Source: Druceiella hillmani
Taxonomy: Eukaryota > Arthropoda > Insecta > Lepidoptera > Hepialidae
Length of the DNA: 64,000 bases
Reading direction: 5' to 3'
NCBI GenBank assembly: GCA_039881145.1
Contig: JAYKKI010000060.1
Location: forward strand, 8,022,501-8,086,500
Below are positions 58,960-64,000 of the stretch, in pieces. Under the pieces are notes generated by a model that searched no databases, was not told the origin of the DNA, and saw only the letters and a program-made list of their open reading frames with translations. Both the position numbers and the translations under genes were made by a program. Positions within the stretch are counted from its first letter, which is position 1; every line of letters begins with the position of its first letter.

Positions 58960-59365
58960 TTGTATCGGTTTTTCGCTGGATACCAAAAAAAAATTATATG
59001 GAAATTTTTAACCTATCTCTGATGATGTACTAATTGAGTCGTATAAAATTTTTCTTGTTTTAAAACATCTGTATAACATGTTTTTTTTGTTAGTTTGCCC
59101 TTTACTGTATGAACATTGATATCATTACCTGATTAGTTTTATTTTGTGACAAGATCGTTATAATTATTATAACTTATTAATATATTTATTATAAGGACAA
59201 TTAGCTAACATACTATAAGGACTATTACTGCAGTTATTAAAAACAATGTGCTTAAATATACGTTTGAATACGAATGGACTGAATTAGTATTGAATTTACA
59301 GTCCGCATTTTAATTTTTAGAAGTCATTGCAGATTTCAAACGATCTCTTAGTAAGAAAAGATAAG

Positions 59366-59408
59366 AAAAGTCTAATTGAAAATTCTAATAATTTTCAATT
59401 AGACTTTT
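59366..59408. repeat. 19-bp-arm perfect hairpin
   Basis: AAAAGTCTAATTGAAAATT (left arm, 59366-59384), five-base loop CTAAT, then the exact reverse complement (59390-59408), followed by a T run. In a eukaryote this is not a rho-independent terminator. It is most likely a small inverted duplication. Confidence 0.85.
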
Positions 59409-60818
59409 TTTATTTCCTAGTTCATGATTGAAAAAAAATACTAATTAACATAACAGCATTAACGTCAACTATGTTACAGTAGAATAAAAGAATTCACAAC
59501 GTTTTGTCAAGCAAAACCATATAATTTTCTGAAGATTTGCGTAAGTTTAGCTATTCTCAAACATATATACGTCATAATTACAGAAATAAGATATATGAAT
59601 TTTACGTAATAAGTGCCAACGATAAGGACAAGTATAACTTTTTCGCTGTCCAGTGTTAAAATTGAGGAATCTGTATTTTGTATATTTCAGGTTTTTTTTC
59701 CTTTTTACGTTACTTCAGAAAATAAAAACAATAAATTAGAAATATCTTTTAATTAAATTAATTATAGCCTGTACTTTAGCACAAACTATGATTTGACAGC
59801 GTCACAAATGTTTTTATGCAAACCTTTACAACTTTTCCATTAAAAAAATTATATAGAGTCTTAATTATTTAAAAACATGTTTAGAATTTGAATAGTGTTT
59901 ATATGATCTTCTAAAATCTGATTGTTCTGATTTACGTCACAAGTATATCCAGGGTTGGCAGGCCTGAGTATATAAGTCTAAAAAGTAAACTTTACACAAA
60001 TAAGAAAAAAACTTAATTTAACTTCGGATGCAAATATTACATTTATTTTTATTTTAAGTAGTTACATTAAAAAGTTATAGGTTAAAGAAGTTCTATTTTT
60101 TATGTCATCTAACAAGACATTTAGATGACTTATGTTATTTGTATTAAAGTTATAAAGTCTAAGTTACCTAGTGTTAAAGTTTCAATTAACGTAAATTTCG
60201 AAAGCTAATTTAATTGCGCAAAATCAACTTGTTTACAAAATCGTTCATCCTCATTGGTTAACATTGCTGAGTATTATGTTGTTTTACACTTAAATTGAGA
60301 TGTGTGCGTTAATTATATTTTTGTTTGACTTTGTACTTTAGTCAGTTGTTAGATATACAAACCAGCGACTTTAACGATATAAAATATATTTGCCTTTTTT
60401 GGACTTATGTGCTTAGGCCTGCGGCCCCAAAATATGTCAGAACGGACCAGTCCATACGAATATTTCTACTTTTAACTACTATCTCAATCGAAATATGTTG
60501 AAATAAAAACTACGTACATTTCGGTACAACACATATTTAAACCAGTATTCTTAACAAAAAATATCAGTTAATTCATCAAATACACACCAACGTGGCACAG
60601 TATAAAATACGCCTCTGTTGATTATTCCGCTCCAAAAAATCATAACTATCTAAACTGGAGCGTAATGCAAAAAACAAAAACTTATAAAACTAAACAGATG
60701 AACAAAAAAGCGAACCTCGGGACTCAAAGAACCAATCCAATTTATGTTTTGTTTTATTTTGTTTCGTTCGCTTCTACTCTAAAGATTGACAGCTACATTA
60801 TTAACGATATATCACGGG

Positions 60819-60864
60819 AGATGGCGCCAGTCGGAGATTGCTTTGACACGATAACAGATGGCGC
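60819..60864 (+). promoter_or_regulatory. Two AGATGGCGC motifs, insulator-like
   Basis: AGATGGCGC occurs at 60819-60827 and again at 60856-60864, same strand, 37 bases apart, in a GC-richer pocket. The motif equals the core of the binding site reported for the insect insulator protein CTCF (AGRTGGCGC-type). A third exact copy is at 9568-9576 (minus strand) and a near match is at 62582-62589. Motif match only; chance or repeat ancestry is possible. Confidence 0.3.
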
Positions 60865-61205
60865 GCGGCATTAGTAACTTCAGTTTTGGTTTTATCTTTT
60901 TTGTCTATACAGTTTAGTTTGATACGTATACTTTATATTGTATTACAACGTGCGGTAACATTTAGCATACCATTCATGATTTCAATTTGGATATTGTTAG
61001 GTCATGGAAGTAAAAGTGCATTTTTGCAATTGGATGACTGGCAAAGTCTGTTGTTGCATATTTTCGTCGATCATTAATCTTGTTAATTTATTTACACTTA
61101 AAAAAACGTTACTTTCATGATTTGTAATGAAAGTAAAATCTATTTCACTACGTGTACAGAGATGTACAAAATATTGATGACCTTACTATTTATTTTTTTA
61201 TCTAT

Positions 61206-61352
61206 ATGCAGAAATGCTGCAATTAAAGATACGAACTATATATTATTATATATATACATTTAATAGAGATAGGACGCTTCAATATTTTTATGCAGAAATG
61301 CTGCAATTAAAGATACGAACTAAATACATTTAATAGAGATAGGATACGTCAA
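61206..61352. repeat. 84-bp tandem duplication
   Basis: ATGCAGAAATGCTGCAATTA, AAGATACGAACTA and ACATTTAATAGAGATAGGA occur twice, at 61206 and 61290. The first copy has an extra TATTATTATATATATA stretch. Confidence 0.92.
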
Positions 61353-61419
61353 TAAATTTTCTTTCATTTATTGTAAAAAAATCATATTTGTGTGTAAAGT
61401 AATTATGATTATAGCATTA

Positions 61420-62000
61420 GAGGAAAATAAAAGCATTCGGATATTATTCGTTTTGGTACTACAAAATGATGGGGATTAAAAATACAAAAGAACTAATAGC
61501 ATATTACGTAAGAACGAAAGGTTTTTCTTAGCAAATTAGGATACTAACTTAATTAGGAACTTTTCTGAGGTCCTTTCTGAGTATAAAAAAACTAAGTACA
61601 TAGAATAATAAAAATGTGTGTTATATTTCTAAAACCATTTTTTTTCCTGTTTTTTCGTACATCTAATAAATATGTTACCTGACCTTAATATTATACCTGA
61701 TATTAATATTGAAATAAGGGAAGATATAAGCATTCAGATATTATTCATTTTTAACGTCGGTACTACAAAATGATGAGGATTAATTATAAGAAAGTACTAA
61801 TTGTATATTAAGTAAGAACGAAACATTTTTCTTAGCAAATTAGGACACTAACTTAATTAGGAATTTTTTGAGGTCCTTTTCTGAGTGTAAGAAAACTAAG
61901 TACCTAGACTAATAAAAATATGAGTCATATTTCATAAACGATTTTTTTTCCCGTTTTTTTTTCATACATCTACCAAATATGTTACCTTACCTTAATATTT
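61420..62000. repeat. ~297-bp tandem duplication
   Basis: The segment at about 61420-61693 recurs at 61718-62000. Both copies hold CATTC(G/A)GATATTATTC, GGTACTACAAAATGATG, TTTTTCTTAGCAAATTAGGA, CACTAACTTAATTAGGAA-type sequence, GAGGTCCTTT and ATGTTACCT. Anchor spacing is 297 bases. Roughly 10% of positions differ, so it is older than the duplications nearby. Confidence 0.88.
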
Positions 62001-62799
62001 TACATCTCTTGGTTCTATTAACTTATAGAGTAAAACGGTACGAATAGCTTAGTTTTAGAATTCTCTGGGAAAATGCGCCAATATCTATTTTAAGACAGCG
62101 AAAGTCAAATTATCAAGAACATGAAAGGTACCTAACTAAAAGGTAAGGATTCAACTTTTCTTATTATTTTTGGAAAATTATTTTGCTTAGTATATCTATA
62201 TTAAATAGTTCTTTAAAATTTTACATTAATATTTTGGTTTTAAAACTATAATTCCAATTTAACAAAATTTGTGCACGTATTTCACAAATTTTAGACCCTC
62301 CTGTTCCTTAATTATCTTGGAAAATAGGCTGAATTATATTTAGGATATTTCCTATGAACATATCTTGGACTCGCATCAATTTCATTGTTTTTGAATATTC
62401 TGTAACCATAAAAATGGTGCCAACATCTTTTCAGTCAGATCTGAATATTAACATTTGAAATATAAATTGTGACTAACGTGATTTTATTGTAGCAAAATAA
62501 TAAATTATGCTACTGCATTATTAACGATAGTATAGATAATAAACTTAATTATCTGTATAACAATTCCCAGATACGAACTATAGATGGCGTTACTGGTATC
62601 AAAATGAGAAAAAAAGAAAACATCGAGCCGACCGAGCAGAAGAGAAAGTTCACTTTGGTATTTATATTACAGAGGCTCTTTGCAATTGAACATTATTCAG
62701 TACAGTATTCAACGAACATTATTCAGTATTGTATTCTTATGTACTAGAGGGTTAAGTCAACGTTACAATTGAATTATGTAAATGATTATCATTATATAA
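62001..62799. other. Non-coding, no supported feature
   Basis: Nothing beyond a near match to AGATGGCGC at 62582-62589 and a local repeat of ATTCAACGAACATTATTCAG-type sequence near 62690-62730. Confidence 0.45.
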
Positions 62800-63084
62800 C
62801 TCTCAAGTTATATTATGGTTATAATTAGAATTAAAAAAAAAATATTTGAAATTTTCAGATATATTGTTGAAACTTTCATTCAATATTATCTTAGAAGAAA
62901 ATACTGTTTGATTCAATATTAAAAATAAAAATAATTTAGTCGAAATGCTCAAGTTATATTATGATTATAATTAGAAAACATATTTGAAATTTTCTGATGT
63001 ATTGTTGAAACTTTCATTCAATATTATCTTAGAAGAAAATACTGTTTGATTCAACATTAAAAATAAAAATAATTTAGTCGAAAT
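62800..63084. repeat. 146-bp tandem duplication
   Basis: Units at 62802-62947 and 62948-63084 share CTCAAGTTATATTATG, ATTGTTGAAACTTTCATTCA, ATATTATCTTAGAAGAAAAT, ACTGTTTGATTCAA and AATAATTTAGTCGAAAT. Nearly identical apart from a short A-rich indel. Confidence 0.93.
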
Positions 63085-64000
63085 AAGAGGTTATCAAAAA
63101 ACAAAAAGTATTTTTACGATTAAATAAAATGGGAAAGAATTTATTGAAGTTTATTAATTTTTTGAAACCTTTAATATATGCCCAAAAGTAAGCCTTACAT
63201 GCTGACAATATTTTGTTTTGGGAGATCGGAAAATTGGTAATGAAAATTACCAATTATCTCTGAACTTGCCATTTATTTGCAAAAGTAATTTATTTGAAGA
63301 AATTAATGGGTAAAGTGATTTATTTAAGAAAATCATTGAAAATAGTTTAGAAATAGAAATTAGAAAAAAAAACTTATTTCCAATAACTTCTCTTTAAAAA
63401 ATGAACTTGCAAAGTTTAATTAACGAGCCAATTCTTGTGTGCACAGAAACAGATCGGTTTTTTACTATTTATTTTGATTATTTAAAAAAAAGTAACGATC
63501 GTAATTCATTCATCTATATGTGGAAGAATTTATATTCATTAGATTTAATTAGTTTTATACATAAAAATACACACTTGAAAGTCTTTCTTAATGTCGGTCG
63601 AAAATCACTGATTAGTCATCATTAACAGGCTTCATCATTGTCGTAAGGTGTAGTATTGTAGTTTGAAAGGATTAAAAATGAAAGTTTGCAACCGATATCC
63701 TCGTGCGCATGTTTTACGTAAGTACTCGCGACGAAGGCAACCTCGCATAATACCAATACAACAACAATACAACGAACGACGTACAGAAAGTATACCTACC
63801 GAGTGCCAAACCACATTCACGTATATTTGCTCGAGTCGCCGAACTGGCGTGAGTGAAAGTGAATCTTGATTTAGGTGAAATCGAAGACGATTTCGATTCC
63901 ATGAGAAACTCGATGTATGTCTTCTCTACGTGAATTATACGCCATGAAGTCATGTTTGTTGATAGCATAAAGAGTTAGTAATTTCATATCTTCGTCTGCG
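63085..64000. other. Non-coding, possible exon-containing segment at the right edge
   Basis: 63085-63600 shows nothing. 63620-63980 is richer in G+C and has overlapping frames on both strands (63663-63869 plus; 63714-63968 minus), along with consensus splice-donor-like sites on the plus strand (GTAAGTAC at 63720, GTGAGTG near 63848). This could be the 5' end of a gene lying beyond the window, but no domain is recognisable and the strand cannot be decided. Confidence 0.25.

Larger units (their letters stand above)
58241..61200. other. Non-coding, with microsatellite, hairpin and paired AGATGGCGC motifs
   Basis: A (TA)n tract lies at 58908-58958. A hairpin lies at 59366-59408 and two AGATGGCGC motifs at 60819-60864; both are listed separately. 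The frames at 60665-60874 and 60886-61077 have no known domain. Confidence 0.5.

Noticed and set aside
59366..59415. Hairpin plus T run resembling a rho-independent terminator
   Set aside because: The sequence is eukaryotic nuclear DNA; no bacterial-type transcription unit is present.

Overview
The window is AT-rich, intron- and repeat-dominated DNA from an insect nuclear genome. The insect call rests on one clear host gene exon (an Osiris/DUF1676 protein, an insect-restricted family, 6043-6571, minus strand) and on the mobile elements present: jockey/CR1-type and RTE-type LINEs, a mariner, a Tc1-like relic and a tRNA-derived SINE. I cannot place the insect to order. No bacterial or viral genes, CRISPR array, rRNA gene or functional tRNA gene was seen.

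Layout. 1-6042: non-coding, with a GC-richer island near 880-1140 and a decayed ~130-bp tandem repeat (1820-2440). 6043-6571: first coding exon of the Osiris gene with a TATA box upstream; its later exon(s) were not found between it and the window edge. 6700-18100: non-coding, with a 36-bp minisatellite (8294-8505), a ~190-bp repeat (14480-15230) and TA microsatellites. 18125-23000: a long perfect-arm palindrome, a Tc1-like transposase relic, a nuclear copy of mitochondrial cytochrome b (about 19345-19995) and an RTE LINE relic. 25800-40000: the most repeat-rich part, with LINE fragments, a tRNA SINE, a ~180-190-bp dispersed/tandem repeat, and four copies of a short foldback element. 41500-50000: palindrome, two minisatellites, an internally deleted mariner, and a nearly full-length but dead LINE (45925-49737). 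50000-64000: a 32-bp tandem array containing an inversion, LINE scraps, another palindrome, an ~185-bp satellite of about eleven monomers (56225-58240), and several local duplications.

The most interesting item is the foldback family (27485-27781, 30703-31024, 34500-34823 and a rearranged copy at 39583-39935). The three simple copies are 297-324 bp, are flanked by 11-14-bp target-site duplications, and end on one side in a unique tail. Each inverted arm carries a hammerhead-ribozyme-like core (CTGAAGA, short stem, GAAA, ACCTAGGT, C, GTGG pairing back to CCAC). The best copy, 27683-27724, has every core base and its flanking stems. This resembles ribozyme-bearing Penelope-like elements and the small non-autonomous retrozymes, here in a foldback form that would give a ribozyme on either strand.

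Separately, the tRNA SINE at 33331-33525 shares its 3' tail with the LINE at 45925-49737, which suggests that this LINE family mobilised it. Functional host coding content is low: apart from the Osiris exon, every recognisable coding stretch is a broken transposon or organelle relic.
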